Notes under the pieces: model-generated | The model's database searches: none | What the model was told of the DNA's origin: nothing | The model's input: only the letters and a program-made list of their open reading frames with translations | Position numbers and translations under genes: made by a program | Assembly (NCBI GenBank): GCA_020635355.1 | Contig: JACJZW010000006.1 | Location: 115,521 to 179,520, forward strand | Origin: Flavobacteriales bacterium | Lineage (GTDB): Bacteria; Bacteroidota; Bacteroidia; NS11-12g; UBA9320 | Length of the DNA stretch: 64,000 bases | Reading direction: 5' to 3' | Shown here: in pieces, positions 26,225 through 34,807 of the stretch | Layout: every line of letters begins with the position of its first letter | Numbering within the stretch: the first letter of the stretch is position 1

Positions 26225-26788
26225 ATGGACGATTCCTTAAAACCCATCTTTTCTGATCTCCGGGACAACATGAACAAGGCCCTGGATCACCTTCGAGCCG
26301 AATTAACCAAGGTTCGTGCTGGTAAGGCTCATCCAAGCATGCTGGATGGGGTGCAGGTGGAGTATTATGGGTCAATGGTTCCATTGAATCAGGTAGGAAG
26401 CATCAATACACCCGATGCTCGTACCTTGGTAGTGCAGCCGTGGGAAAAGACCATTCTCCGTGACATTGAGCGAAGTATCATCAATGCTAACCTGGGGTAC
26501 AATCCTCAAAACGATGGCGAGATCATCATCATCAACATTCCACCACTTACGGAAGAACGCAGGATGTCTTTGGTAAAGACCATCAAAACGGAATCTGAAA
26601 ATGCCAAGGTCAGTTTGCGAAACTTGCGACGGGATGCCAACACCGACATCAAGAAATTGCAAAAGGACGGATTGAGTGAGGATATGGCCAAGGATGCCGA
26701 AACCCGTGTTCAAAAGGAAACGGATGATTACTCGGCTCAGGTTGATTCCATCATCGCCCAGAAAGAGAAAGAGATCATGACCATCTAG
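26225..26788 (+). CDS. frr: Ribosome recycling factor
   Basis: This 187-residue protein has the normal RRF length and sequence: LDHLRAELTKVRAGKAHPSMLD, VEYYGSMVPLNQVGSI, DARTLVVQPWEKTILRDIE, IIIINIPPLTEERRMSLVKTI, and a C-terminal helix ending QKEKEIMTI. RRF works with EF-G to release post-termination ribosomes. ATG 26225 is chosen over the in-frame TTG at 26219. pyrH, the common upstream partner, is absent here. Its stop shares 4 nt (CTAG) with the convergent phosphatase gene. Confidence 0.97.
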   Translation: MDDSLKPIFSDLRDNMNKALDHLRAELTKVRAGKAHPSMLDGVQVEYYGSMVPLNQVGSINTPDARTLVVQPWEKTILRDIERSIINANLGYNPQNDGEIIIINIPPLTEERRMSLVKTIKTESENAKVSLRNLRRDANTDIKKLQKDGLSEDMAKDAETRVQKETDDYSAQVDSIIAQKEKEIMTI

Positions 26789-27459
26789 ACGATGGTATGA
26801 CTGATTTCATTTCTCACTTTTAAGCTTCCATCATACCCCGTCATTTCTACGACGTACAAACTGAAATTGGTGTGTTCCCACTGATCCATTTCACGCAGGG
26901 GTTCATTCAGCAAGAGGCACAAAAAACTGCGCATGGCTCGTCCATGCATGCACAACAGGATGAGTTCATCTGAAGGACGCGTCAACAGATGATCCAACCC
27001 ACGTTTTTGTCGCGCGAAAAGCGCATTGGGACTTTCACCTCCTTCGATGGGTTCATCTAGAAAACCAGCCTTCCAGCGATTGACAATAGCGGAGTATTTT
27101 TCTTTGTGTTCCGGGGTTGATTTTACGCCTTCGTAAATGCCCCAGTTAATCTCGTTGAATTCCGGTCGGGCAATGAGCTGATGTCCGGCAGATGCAAAGG
27201 GTAGCATACTTTGTTGAGTTCGGCGGAGCTGAGACGTATACACAGCATCAAAGGGAATGTGGCCGTATGTCTGATGGAATTTATGTGCTTGCCGGATGCC
27301 GGTTTCGTTCAAATCAGAATCGATTCCACTTCCCTGAATAATGCCTTGTTTGTTGTAATCGGTTTGTCCGTGTCTGACGATATAAATCGTTTTCTTTGTG
27401 CTCAAATCGCTGCGATGGTGTTTGCCAACAAAAATATCAATATCAACGATCTCAATCAT
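26785..27459 (-). CDS. Histidine phosphatase (phosphoglycerate mutase-like) family protein
   Basis: This 224-residue protein has the RHG catalytic motif IYIVRHGQTDYNKQGIIQG and the later conserved elements FDAVYTSQLRRTQQSM, the glutamate of FNEINWGIYEG, and the second histidine in LLCMHGRAMRS. It belongs to the branch that covers cobalamin and sugar phosphatases; the substrate is unknown. The frame opens at ATG 27459, but an in-frame TTG at 27405 (MSTKKTIYIV) gives a more typical N-terminus and avoids overlap with the divergent menI start at 27415. Confidence 0.87.
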   Translation of the reverse strand: MIEIVDIDIFVGKHHRSDLSTKKTIYIVRHGQTDYNKQGIIQGSGIDSDLNETGIRQAHKFHQTYGHIPFDAVYTSQLRRTQQSMLPFASAGHQLIARPEFNEINWGIYEGVKSTPEHKEKYSAIVNRWKAGFLDEPIEGGESPNALFARQKRGLDHLLTRPSDELILLCMHGRAMRSFLCLLLNEPLREMDQWEHTNFSLYVVEMTGYDGSLKVRNEISHTIV

Positions 27460-27846
27460 CTTCTGAAGGGAACCCTATCGGAGGCATTGGGGATGGAGGT
27501 AGTGTCGGTATCGGACAATCGGTTAATCATGAAGATGCCGGTGGATCATCGCACCATTCAGCCGTTTGGAGTATTGAACGGAGGAGCCAGTATGGCACTG
27601 GCAGAATCAGCGGCCAGTTTAGCGGGGAATCTAATTGTGGATCCCGGCCACTATTGTGTTGGATTGGAGATTAAGGGAAATCACCTGAAGCCTATTCGGG
27701 AAGGGTATGTTTTGGGGGTGGCGTCGCCGTTGCATGTCGGGAAATCCACCCAGGTATGGAACATTGATGTGACGGATGAGCAGGACCGGCTGATCAGTGC
27801 GATCCGAATGACACTGGCCGTGTTGCCCAAACCAAAATCTGCCTGA
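27415..27846 (+). CDS. menI: 1,4-dihydroxy-2-naphthoyl-CoA thioesterase (hotdog fold)
   Basis: This 143-residue hotdog-fold thioesterase has the family core MPVDHRTIQPFGVLNGGASM followed by ALAESAASLAGNL and CVGLEIKGNHLKPIREG. The glutamate of ALAES is the expected catalytic residue. The sequence closely follows E. coli MenI, which hydrolyses DHNA-CoA in menaquinone synthesis. The next gene, one base downstream, is the isochorismate synthase of the same pathway, which supports the role. The frame extends upstream to 27211, but that part is antisense to the phosphatase gene. ATG 27415 matches family length. Confidence 0.87.
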   Translation: MVFANKNININDLNHLLKGTLSEALGMEVVSVSDNRLIMKMPVDHRTIQPFGVLNGGASMALAESAASLAGNLIVDPGHYCVGLEIKGNHLKPIREGYVLGVASPLHVGKSTQVWNIDVTDEQDRLISAIRMTLAVLPKPKSA

Positions 27847-27847
27847 A

Positions 27848-28813
27848 ATGGAAGGGGAGCCGTTTATCCTTTTTAAACGTCCGGGAGATGCAACCATTCA
27901 ACTGGGGCGGTTTCAGGACGGAGCTCCTACCCAATTTCATGTGGCGAGTTTTGATGGAGATCATCAAACGTACTTCGTTAATCTTTCGGAGTTTGATTTA
28001 ACTAACCTTGATGGCCTTTTGCGTGATGTCTCCACAACGGCCTTTCAGAATGAACTGCATGAATCGGCGGCGTACCAGAACATGGTGATTAAAGCCGTTG
28101 ACCTCATACATCGTGGAAACCTGGAAAAGGTGGTGCTGGCACGACAGGCCTTTTACCGGGAGGCCATTCATGTCCCAACCTTGATGCAGCGGTTATTTGA
28201 GGTGAATGATGCCTTTGTATATCTGAGCTACCTGCCCAAATGGGGGCTGTGGTTTGGAGCCAGTCCAGAGCAATTGCTTCGGGTTCATCAGGGTGTTGCC
28301 AGTGCTATGGCATTGGCGGGAACCCGATTGTCTCAGGGTGATTCTCAGTGGACGGAAAAAGAGTACCGCGAGCAGGAAACGGTGGATGGCTACTTAAAGC
28401 AGGTATTTGAACAACATGGCTTACAATCTGTATCCTCCAGTGGTGTACAGGATCGATTTGCCGGGAAGATCAAACATTTGTGTTCAGAGGTGCGAGGAGA
28501 ATTAGATCACCCTGGATGGACTCAGGAATTGATCGATGATCTTCATCCAACGCCAGCGTTAGGCGGATCTCCGAAATCTCAAGCATTGCAATTCATCAAG
28601 GAAAATGAAGGATTTAGCCGCCAATTATATGGTGGTTATCTGGGATTTGAGACCGGTGATGAGTTGGAATTATTTGTCAATATCCGATGTGCGCGTGTTT
28701 ACAACAACGGGATTCTTCAATTCGCCGGTGCGGGCATCAATTCCGGTTCTGTTCCGGAATCGGAATGGAAAGAGACCGAGAATAAGCTCGAGGTCCTTTC
28801 TCAACTCTTTTAG
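27848..28813 (+). CDS. menF: Isochorismate synthase (chorismate-binding family)
   Basis: This 321-residue chorismate-utilising enzyme has a short N-terminal part and then the conserved block AVDLIHRGNLEKVVLARQAF, WGLWFGASPEQLLRV, MALAGTRL, DDLHPTPALGGSPKSQAL and ELFVNIRCARVYNNGILQFAGAGINSGS. These are the MenF/EntC catalytic and Mg-binding regions. It is shorter than typical MenF (about 430 aa) because the N-terminal domain is reduced. It converts chorismate to isochorismate, the first step of menaquinone synthesis. It starts 1 nt after menI, and its stop shares 4 nt with the convergent 28810 gene. Confidence 0.92.
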   Translation: MEGEPFILFKRPGDATIQLGRFQDGAPTQFHVASFDGDHQTYFVNLSEFDLTNLDGLLRDVSTTAFQNELHESAAYQNMVIKAVDLIHRGNLEKVVLARQAFYREAIHVPTLMQRLFEVNDAFVYLSYLPKWGLWFGASPEQLLRVHQGVASAMALAGTRLSQGDSQWTEKEYREQETVDGYLKQVFEQHGLQSVSSSGVQDRFAGKIKHLCSEVRGELDHPGWTQELIDDLHPTPALGGSPKSQALQFIKENEGFSRQLYGGYLGFETGDELELFVNIRCARVYNNGILQFAGAGINSGSVPESEWKETENKLEVLSQLF

Positions 28814-30669
28814 TTATCAATCCGCACACCAAGACGAAGCGCGAGATACGGTGAGGTCAAACTGGTTTTGGGACCGGTGCGGAGTCGGTCAACCGACATC
28901 CACTTGGTTTTGGACAGATCTTTTTGAATCCCGTATGACCCACCCAGCGTCAACTTACCGGCCGTGAGGTTTACACCGGCAACGGCTCCGGCTGTGATAC
29001 CCGGATTGGTGTAACGAACTACGCGTTGATTTCCGATGTTGGCATTGTTCACAGAGGTGGAGTTGATTTCGTAATCCTGTTGAATATCCATCATCAATTG
29101 GGTATATCCCAGGCTTACGCCGAGGAGTAAATCTACTGCCTTCATGTTCCGAAGGAAGTTATACATCGAAAGGTTGTTATAAGACCAACCCTTTAGTCGG
29201 ACCGTATTGGAATAAGTACTGTTCTCAACCGTGGTGATGGATTGACCGGTAAACCAACCCAGCGTTGTTCGGCTTACAAATCCATCTTCCTCATTGGATG
29301 AGAATTCAATGCCATGCGATACGAGGGTATTGGAAAATTGTTCCAATGTGACGCCGGTAAAGATTTGGTTGAGTTGATCCAGATCAAATTGCGATCTCGT
29401 GTACATGTAACAGAAATCGTATGTAGCGCTTTGGTCAAAGTTATAATCGTCTATGTCAAAATAGGGATGATCTTCACTGGGTGAAGTGGTGTTGAGGAAA
29501 ACGAAATCGAAGTCCTCTTTAAAGAAATTGTGCAATGCGGTATCGGATGCAAAATCATAGAGCAGGACGCGATCATCATCCAACTTGGAGAACAACTTTT
29601 CTACCTTGCTTTGGATCGGTTTCCAATCGTAATTACTGAAGTCATCATCTTCATAAAATACACCTATGGATAGAATTTGGTCCTTTAATCCCATGTCGGG
29701 ATCATTTTTGAGTCGGTGAGCAAAGCTTCGAAAGCTGTACCACCCACATGAATTTTTATCGGCTAATTTTTTAGTTGAATGACATCGACCAAACTGCCCG
29801 TAGAAGGTGCCTCCACGTGCCAGGTACTCTTCCTTGAACCGCTTGTACATGTACTTTTCCCGGTATACATAATCCTGAATGGTGCTGTTTTCTTCCATTT
29901 CGTGCCACCTGCGAACATCTTCCAGATTGGTGATGGTATGACTAAAAATGTCAAAGTTGGAGTCGAGAAATTCCTGATACAGCTCCGGATGATTTCGAAA
30001 ATTTTCGATCACCAGATTCAGCGTCTGAGTCACAGAGTATCGGCCATAAGAAAAATCCTCCTCCTCTTCTTCATCGTCATTATAGTATTCCCGATCCTGA
30101 AACATGGCTAGTCCCAGGATACTCTCAATGTGAATGTCGATGGAATCATGAGGTACCTTATCGCGTGGAATTAATAAACTCAGCACTTTAACCGCTGAAT
30201 TCACCCCGCGCTCCAGATCAACGCCAACCAGGGTTAACCGATCCTTTTCCGGCAGGGCCATGTTGTATTCCATCAGTCCTTTGTACGCATCTGAATACTC
30301 CTTGAATGCGTAATTTTTCAGAACGCGATACAGTGAAGTATCTCCGGTATTGATGTATTTATTGATGAGCCAGCCGCTGGTTTGACCGTATTCGATCATG
30401 ATGGTTTTTAGGCCGGCATGCTGATGCAGGTATTGAATGGTTTTCAACCACAACTTGCTGTTGCTTTCCATGAAGGTGTGGTTCTCTCCGGTAATAAAGA
30501 CCCGATAATCCTGAACAACGGAATCCAATAACCCAAAACCGGCCAGAGAAAGGTCATCCCGAAGGTCCAGCGTATCGGTGTATTTGCCTTCTTTGCCCTG
30601 CACTTGAAGTATGGAGGCGACGAGGCAAGCAGATAAAATAAGGTATCGTTTGATGATGCGAAGATTCAT
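28810..30669 (-). CDS. TIKI/EreA-like (erythromycin-esterase fold) protein fused to a putative outer-membrane barrel
   Basis: This 619-residue protein has a signal peptide (KRYLILSACLVASILQVQG). Residues about 40-370 resemble the TIKI/EreA superfamily: FITGENHTFMESNSKLW (E62, H64), IMIEYGQTSGWLINKYINTGD (E93) and a later GQFGRCHSTKK. An acidic loop (DDEEEEED) sits near residue 200. Residues from about 430 on are alternating strands ending LTSPYLALRLGVRIDN, as in an 8-stranded outer-membrane barrel. EreA enzymes hydrolyse macrolide esters, but related folds include proteases and heme-binding ChaN. Resistance is therefore not implied; function is unknown. It follows aat by 47 nt. Confidence 0.6.
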   Translation of the reverse strand: MNLRIIKRYLILSACLVASILQVQGKEGKYTDTLDLRDDLSLAGFGLLDSVVQDYRVFITGENHTFMESNSKLWLKTIQYLHQHAGLKTIMIEYGQTSGWLINKYINTGDTSLYRVLKNYAFKEYSDAYKGLMEYNMALPEKDRLTLVGVDLERGVNSAVKVLSLLIPRDKVPHDSIDIHIESILGLAMFQDREYYNDDEEEEEDFSYGRYSVTQTLNLVIENFRNHPELYQEFLDSNFDIFSHTITNLEDVRRWHEMEENSTIQDYVYREKYMYKRFKEEYLARGGTFYGQFGRCHSTKKLADKNSCGWYSFRSFAHRLKNDPDMGLKDQILSIGVFYEDDDFSNYDWKPIQSKVEKLFSKLDDDRVLLYDFASDTALHNFFKEDFDFVFLNTTSPSEDHPYFDIDDYNFDQSATYDFCYMYTRSQFDLDQLNQIFTGVTLEQFSNTLVSHGIEFSSNEEDGFVSRTTLGWFTGQSITTVENSTYSNTVRLKGWSYNNLSMYNFLRNMKAVDLLLGVSLGYTQLMMDIQQDYEINSTSVNNANIGNQRVVRYTNPGITAGAVAGVNLTAGKLTLGGSYGIQKDLSKTKWMSVDRLRTGPKTSLTSPYLALRLGVRIDN

Positions 30670-30716
30670 GGTTGCAATATAGAACAGCGCCCATGTGCTT
30701 GTATTGAAATGTTTGA

Positions 30717-31313
30717 TTAATCGTTGGATACTTCACCCACCGATTCATCCGTAAGAGCGGCTTCCAACAACTCCATATACTGATCATCAGGGATCTCTAC
30801 TGCTCCAAATTGTTTGAGGTGATTGTTGAGGTACTGCGTATCCAACAGCGTCATATCATCCGATTGCATGTAATCCACCAAATAAACCAACGCCAGCTTG
30901 CTGGTATTGCTTTCCCGGCTAAACATCGACTCACCAAAAAAGGCACGTTTTAGACGAATGCCGTACAATCCACCCACCAACTGTCCATCGCGCCACACTT
31001 CAAAGGAGTGGGCGTGTCCCATCTCATGCAGCTGAGAGTACACCCGAATAATTTCATCACTAATCCAGGTGGTATCCCTATCGGCGCAGCCTCTGATGAC
31101 CTCTTCAAACGCTGTATTCATGGCAAACTCAAACGGACCATTTCGATAGAGCCGGCGTAGATTTTTTGACACATGAAAGTTCTCCAGAGGAATGATGCCG
31201 CGCTTATCCGGCCGATGCCAGTACACCATGTTGTCATGCTCTGGATGAGCCATTGGGAAGTAGCCATTGCTGTACGCATACAGCAATTCAATGGGATCCG
31301 GAATTTGTGGCAT
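30717..31313 (-). CDS. aat: Leucyl/phenylalanyl-tRNA--protein transferase
   Basis: This 198-residue Aat protein has the landmarks LLYAYSNGYFPMA, YWHRPDKRGIIPLENFH, TWISDEIIRVYSQLHEMGHAHSFEVW and the most conserved GGLYGIRLKRAFFGESMFSR. It adds Leu or Phe to proteins with N-terminal Arg or Lys, marking them for ClpAP degradation (N-degron pathway). The ATG overlaps the antiporter stop by one base (TGATG). Confidence 0.95.
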   Translation of the reverse strand: MPQIPDPIELLYAYSNGYFPMAHPEHDNMVYWHRPDKRGIIPLENFHVSKNLRRLYRNGPFEFAMNTAFEEVIRGCADRDTTWISDEIIRVYSQLHEMGHAHSFEVWRDGQLVGGLYGIRLKRAFFGESMFSRESNTSKLALVYLVDYMQSDDMTLLDTQYLNNHLKQFGAVEIPDDQYMELLEAALTDESVGEVSND

Positions 31314-32263
31314 CAGGCGATGTGGGCGATTTTTAGCACAAAGATGATGTAGAACAACAGAAAGAGCATGCCTTCAAAGCGGGAGACTTTTTTATCCTGG
31401 CTTAGGAGGTAGAAAAAGACCGATGCGGTGATGAGGAAGCTGATGGCCAGCCAATGAATTTCTTCCGGTAAACTTATGGGGTGGATCAAGGAGGTCACAC
31501 CACACACCGAAAACGCATTGAAGATGCAGGAGCCAAGGATATTTCCCACAGCTATTTCAGGTTTCCCTGCTCTGGCTGCGGCAATGCTCACCGTTAATTC
31601 CGGCAGGGTAGTACCAATGGACATGGCCGTTAAACCAAGGATGGCCTCATTCACACCAACGGAAGTGGCTATGGAAATAACCGATTCAACGGTGTATTTA
31701 GCGCCAAAGAATACGCCTGTTGCCGCCAATATCACAATGGCGACATCCTTCCAGGGAAAGGTTCGTTTGAGTTCTTCCTGATCTACTTCGGTAAGCGTGT
31801 GAACGGCTTCCGGTTTTTCTGATCGGGCCAGGTAGACCTGATACACTACAAATCCCACCAGCAATAAAACTCCCTCAATCCAGGTAATGGTGCCATCCAT
31901 GAGAAACAAGACCAGCATAGCTGACGAACCCAACATGAAGTGCAGGTCAATAAAGATATATTCTTCTCCCAGGTGGATACTTTTTCGGGACGCTAGAGAG
32001 GTGACGCCCAGGATAAGAAAGATGTTGGAGACATTGGCTCCGATCACATTTCCGATGACCAACTCTGTCTTCCCACTTGTAGACGCAAATATTCCGGCAA
32101 TGAGTTCCGGTAGGGATGTTCCAACGGCAACAATCACCACACCTACCATGAATGGCGACATGTGCATCGCCAACCCAATTCGCTCGGCGGCTTCCGTAAA
32201 GTACTTGGCGGCAATGAGCAAAATGGTTAATGCAACCACGAAAAAAAGGATGTCCAAACCCAT
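31313..32263 (-). CDS. Calcium/sodium (CaCA family) antiporter, YrbG-like
   Basis: This 316-residue membrane protein has ten predicted helices and two CaCA alpha repeats: VAVGTSLPELIAGIFASTSG followed by VIGANVSNIFLILGV, and MSIGTTLPELTVSIAAARAG followed by ILGSCIFNAFSVCGV. The GTS/TLPE glutamates and the N/S-rich segments form the ion sites of K-independent Na/Ca exchangers of the YrbG type. The ion in vivo is not certain. It is first of a leftward operon with aat and the EreA-like gene. A one-mismatch promoter box (TAACTTCG) ends 4 nt before the ATG. Confidence 0.92.
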   Translation of the reverse strand: MGLDILFFVVALTILLIAAKYFTEAAERIGLAMHMSPFMVGVVIVAVGTSLPELIAGIFASTSGKTELVIGNVIGANVSNIFLILGVTSLASRKSIHLGEEYIFIDLHFMLGSSAMLVLFLMDGTITWIEGVLLLVGFVVYQVYLARSEKPEAVHTLTEVDQEELKRTFPWKDVAIVILAATGVFFGAKYTVESVISIATSVGVNEAILGLTAMSIGTTLPELTVSIAAARAGKPEIAVGNILGSCIFNAFSVCGVTSLIHPISLPEEIHWLAISFLITASVFFYLLSQDKKVSRFEGMLFLLFYIIFVLKIAHIA

Positions 32264-32500
32264 GCTCCGAAGTTAGTTTAATTTGTTTGCCAGCGGTAAA
32301 TCCGTCATGTTTTTGAAGGCATTCCCGAACCTATTCGAAACATTCCAAGATTGGGAGTGATCCGATTCATACTGAAACGATTAGCCCCATCAACAAGTGT
32401 TTAATAAACACATATTCAGGCAGTTGTGATAGCCACTATTTTATGGCATATAGTTTGGGTAGGAGGAAGTGATCAATCGATTCAATACGAAGACGATTAC

Positions 32501-32525
32501 AGACTATCCTATATGGATCAAGTCT
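32501..32525 (+). promoter_or_regulatory. Leader hairpin upstream of pnuC (candidate riboswitch or attenuator part)
   Basis: A two-step stem pairs AGACT (32501-32505) with AGTCT (32521-32525) and ATCC with GGAT inside, leaving a 5-nt TATAT loop and a CA bulge. It lies 11 nt before the terminator. No conserved TPP (CTGAGA) or FMN core was found by eye, so the ligand, if any, is unknown. Confidence 0.45.
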
Positions 32526-32535
32526 CATGTGTTAT

Positions 32536-32563
32536 ACCGGTAACTTCTGTTACCGGTTTTTTT
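32536..32563 (+). terminator. Intrinsic terminator in the 5' leader of pnuC
   Basis: A perfect 9-bp stem (ACCGGTAAC / GTTACCGGT, 32536-32544 and 32549-32557) with TTCT loop runs into seven T residues (32557-32563). It sits upstream of the start codon of pnuC (GTG 32582). No gene on the plus strand ends here, so it most likely controls read-through into pnuC. Confidence 0.75.
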
Positions 32564-32581
32564 GTGCCGTATTTTCGCAAC

Positions 32582-33199
32582 GTGATTTCCGCCTCGGATG
32601 TACTTTGGTCATTGACCCCTGCTCAAAGTCAATGGATTGAATGGACTGGTGCCATCTTCAACCTTCTGTTTCTGATCTTTCTCATCCAACGAAAGGTGAT
32701 CTGCTGGATCTTCGGAATATTGGGTTCTTTGCTGGTTGTGGCGTTATGGGGATCATACGAGAAACGGTTGTATTCCGAAGCCATACTGTACTTAATCTAT
32801 GCCTTGTTGGGCGTGTATGGTTGGATCCGATGGCGAAAGGACTCGAAACCCAACCAGGAAATACCGGTTCAGCGTTGGACCATTCAAAAGATCCTCTTAG
32901 GGACGGTGTTTGGGATCCTGGGCTCGGTCTCCTTGGGAACCTTCATGTCCCGATACACCGATGCCGATCTACCCTGGGTTGATGCCACCACCTCATCGTT
33001 TAGTCTGGTAGCTACGTATATGGAGGCCCAGCGAGTACTTCAGGGATGGTGGTTTTGGATCCTGTTGAACACCGCATCCGTGTTCATCTATCACTACAAG
33101 GATTCCAATGTCTTGGCCGGACAAATGGTGGTCTATGCCATATTGAGTGTGGTGGGATTGATTCAGTGGCGACGAACCCTTCAGGAATCCAATCGCTGA
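32582..33199 (+). CDS. pnuC: PnuC-family vitamin transporter (nicotinamide riboside or related)
   Basis: This protein of about 205 residues has six or seven helices and PnuC features: QWIEWTGAIFNLLFLIFLIQRKVICWIFGILGS at the start and LYLIYALLGVYGWIRWR. The membrane signatures FILLNTAS-like WFWILLNTASVFIYHYKDS and VVYAILSVVGLIQWRR come near the end. PnuC proteins carry nicotinamide riboside; relatives PnuT and PnuX carry thiamine and riboflavin, so the substrate is open. The frame begins at 32426, but that part crosses the leader terminator. GTG 32582 is the first sensible start. The 3' end overlaps trmH on the other strand by 19 nt. Confidence 0.83.
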   Translation: MISASDVLWSLTPAQSQWIEWTGAIFNLLFLIFLIQRKVICWIFGILGSLLVVALWGSYEKRLYSEAILYLIYALLGVYGWIRWRKDSKPNQEIPVQRWTIQKILLGTVFGILGSVSLGTFMSRYTDADLPWVDATTSSFSLVATYMEAQRVLQGWWFWILLNTASVFIYHYKDSNVLAGQMVVYAILSVVGLIQWRRTLQESNR

Positions 33200-33972
33200 C
33201 GAACTGCTTCGTACAACATCACGGCAGCTGAGGTTGAAACATTCATGGAATCGGCTTCTCCGTGCATGGGGATTTTTACCAGGGCATCACTATGATTGAT
33301 CCAAAAGTCTGAAATGCCTGTTGCTTCTGTTCCCATAACGATGGCTGTAGGGCGATCCAGGTTTTCACCATAGGGTGATTGGTTGGCTTCCAGATACGTG
33401 GAGATAATTTGAAAGGAGTGTTTTCTCAACCATGCATGAACCGATTCGTTATCGGCCTCGGCAAATGGTACGGAGAACAGGGTGCCCAGGCTAGCCCGAA
33501 TGATGTTGGGATTAAACGCATCTGTTAACGGATTTGCCAGGATTACGGCATCGGCGCCAGCGGCATCGGCCGAGCGAAAAATCGCCCCGATATTCCCTGG
33601 TTTTTCCAGTGCTTCGAGAATGATAATGAGCGGATTTCCCGGAACTTGAAGGTGCTCCAGTGAGGTGGATGGCATGGGACAAATTGCCACGGCATTGGCC
33701 ACTCCTTCGCGGTAGCAAATTTTTCGAAAGACGTCGTCTGAAGCCGTAACCACACGTTGTGCCGCCACCTGATCCGTAAAGTTCTGTAGCTCTTCTCCCT
33801 GCCAATGTTCATTCAGAACCATCGCAATGGGTTGAATGCCGGATTTGGACAACTTGATGATTTCACGAATACCTTCAACAACGATCTGCTTTTGCGCAAA
33901 TCGCTCCCGCTTCTTTTCCAAGCGGATGATGTGCTTAATCAGGTTGTTGGATGCGCTGGAAATATGTTCCAT
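33181..33972 (-). CDS. SpoU/TrmH-family RNA 2'-O-methyltransferase
   Basis: This 263-residue SPOUT methyltransferase has an N-terminal L30e-like RNA-binding part (LIKHIIRLEKKRERFAQKQIVVEGIREI) and the three SpoU motifs: LEKPGNIGAIFRSADAAGAD, AIVMGTEATGIS, and IPMHGEADSMNVSTSAAVMLYE. It methylates the 2'-OH of a tRNA or rRNA nucleotide; the target is not predictable. ATG 33972 is preferred to the frame start at 34035 because it lies one nt after the rhomboid stop. It is last gene of the leuS operon. Confidence 0.92.
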   Translation of the reverse strand: MEHISSASNNLIKHIIRLEKKRERFAQKQIVVEGIREIIKLSKSGIQPIAMVLNEHWQGEELQNFTDQVAAQRVVTASDDVFRKICYREGVANAVAICPMPSTSLEHLQVPGNPLIIILEALEKPGNIGAIFRSADAAGADAVILANPLTDAFNPNIIRASLGTLFSVPFAEADNESVHAWLRKHSFQIISTYLEANQSPYGENLDRPTAIVMGTEATGISDFWINHSDALVKIPMHGEADSMNVSTSAAVMLYEAVRQRLDS

Positions 33973-33973
33973 T

Positions 33974-34807
33974 TCATTCGTCCATGTATTTGCGCAAATC
34001 CTCCAATCGCTGTCGTTCCCCGATCGAAAGACCATTTATCCCCACCCGGTTTACCTTTTCAAGTAGTCGGTCCAGTTCGCGCTGACGGTTTTCACTTAAT
34101 GGTGGGCGTTTCCCATGAAATTTCGTGGGCATCTGAACTTGAAATCCGGATTTCGTTTTGGGTAATATCCATTCTGGTTTGTATCTAAGCAAAAGGAGGA
34201 AGGCAACTGTTGGAACCAGCATGGTCCAAATGATCCAGCTTTCGATCCGGCCTTGTCCCCAGAACCAAATCACGGTAATGAGCACGCCGGCAATGGCTCC
34301 ACCTAAATGGGCTTCATGACCTATGTTATCCCGATTGGATCGGATTCCATAAATCGAAAAGGCCATAAAGAGTAAACCGAATATCCATGAATCAATTGAT
34401 CCGGGAAGTAAAATGATTCCGATACCCCCATTTGGATAAAGCAGAATGGAGGAATACACCACTCCGCTCACCGCACCGGATGCACCAACCGCCCGGTAAT
34501 GACTATTGTTTTTGTGGATCAACAGGGATAGTAATCCTCCCACGACCATGCTGCCGAAGTAGATAACCGCCAGACCAACTTCTCCCATCTCGGCCAAAAG
34601 CAACCAACTAAACGAATAGAAGGCATACATATTGAAAATGAGGTGCATGGTATTTACATGCAGGAAGCCGGAACCGATCAGTCGAATCCACTCACCGCCA
34701 CGCAAAATGCGATCGGGGTTAAAGACATATCGTTCAAAGAGGTTTCGGTTGGTAAAGGCTTGCCAACTGATCAGGGAAGTGGTGGCTATAATGATCCAGA
34801 CAATCAT
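33974..34807 (-). CDS. Rhomboid intramembrane serine protease
   Basis: This 277-residue rhomboid has six or seven helices. The catalytic serine S110 is in GASGAVSG and the dyad histidine H167 in GHEAHLGG. Earlier landmarks are GEWIRLIGSGFLHVNTMHLIFNMYAFYSF. A cytoplasmic tail of about 80 residues (basic, ending LRKYMDE) follows the last helix. It cleaves single-pass membrane proteins within the bilayer; substrates are unknown. It is coupled to gmhA (4-nt ATGA overlap) and immediately precedes trmH. Confidence 0.93.
   Translation of the reverse strand: MIVWIIIATTSLISWQAFTNRNLFERYVFNPDRILRGGEWIRLIGSGFLHVNTMHLIFNMYAFYSFSWLLLAEMGEVGLAVIYFGSMVVGGLLSLLIHKNNSHYRAVGASGAVSGVVYSSILLYPNGGIGIILLPGSIDSWIFGLLFMAFSIYGIRSNRDNIGHEAHLGGAIAGVLITVIWFWGQGRIESWIIWTMLVPTVAFLLLLRYKPEWILPKTKSGFQVQMPTKFHGKRPPLSENRQRELDRLLEKVNRVGINGLSIGERQRLEDLRKYMDE

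Larger units (their letters stand above)
32264..32581. other. Divergent intergenic region and 5' leader of pnuC
   Basis: This 318-nt gap separates the antiporter start from the pnuC start. The left 150 nt shows no structure I recognise. The right half is the pnuC leader: a possible promoter (TTG at 32424-32426, TTTG at 32454-32457 with TA three nt before it), a hairpin at 32501-32525, and a strong intrinsic terminator at 32536-32563. The 5' extension of the pnuC frame (from 32426) runs through these elements and is not considered coding. Confidence 0.55.

Noticed and set aside
28810..30669. Macrolide resistance gene
   Set aside because: Resemblance to EreA is at superfamily level only and the protein has an added barrel domain and export signal.
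32420..32530. TPP or FMN riboswitch before pnuC
   Set aside because: The conserved CTGAGA and ACCTGA-type TPP elements and the FMN core are not visible; left as an unclassified leader.
32426..32581. N-terminal extension of pnuC from a GTG at 32426
   Set aside because: It runs through a strong terminator hairpin and adds residues unlike the PnuC family.
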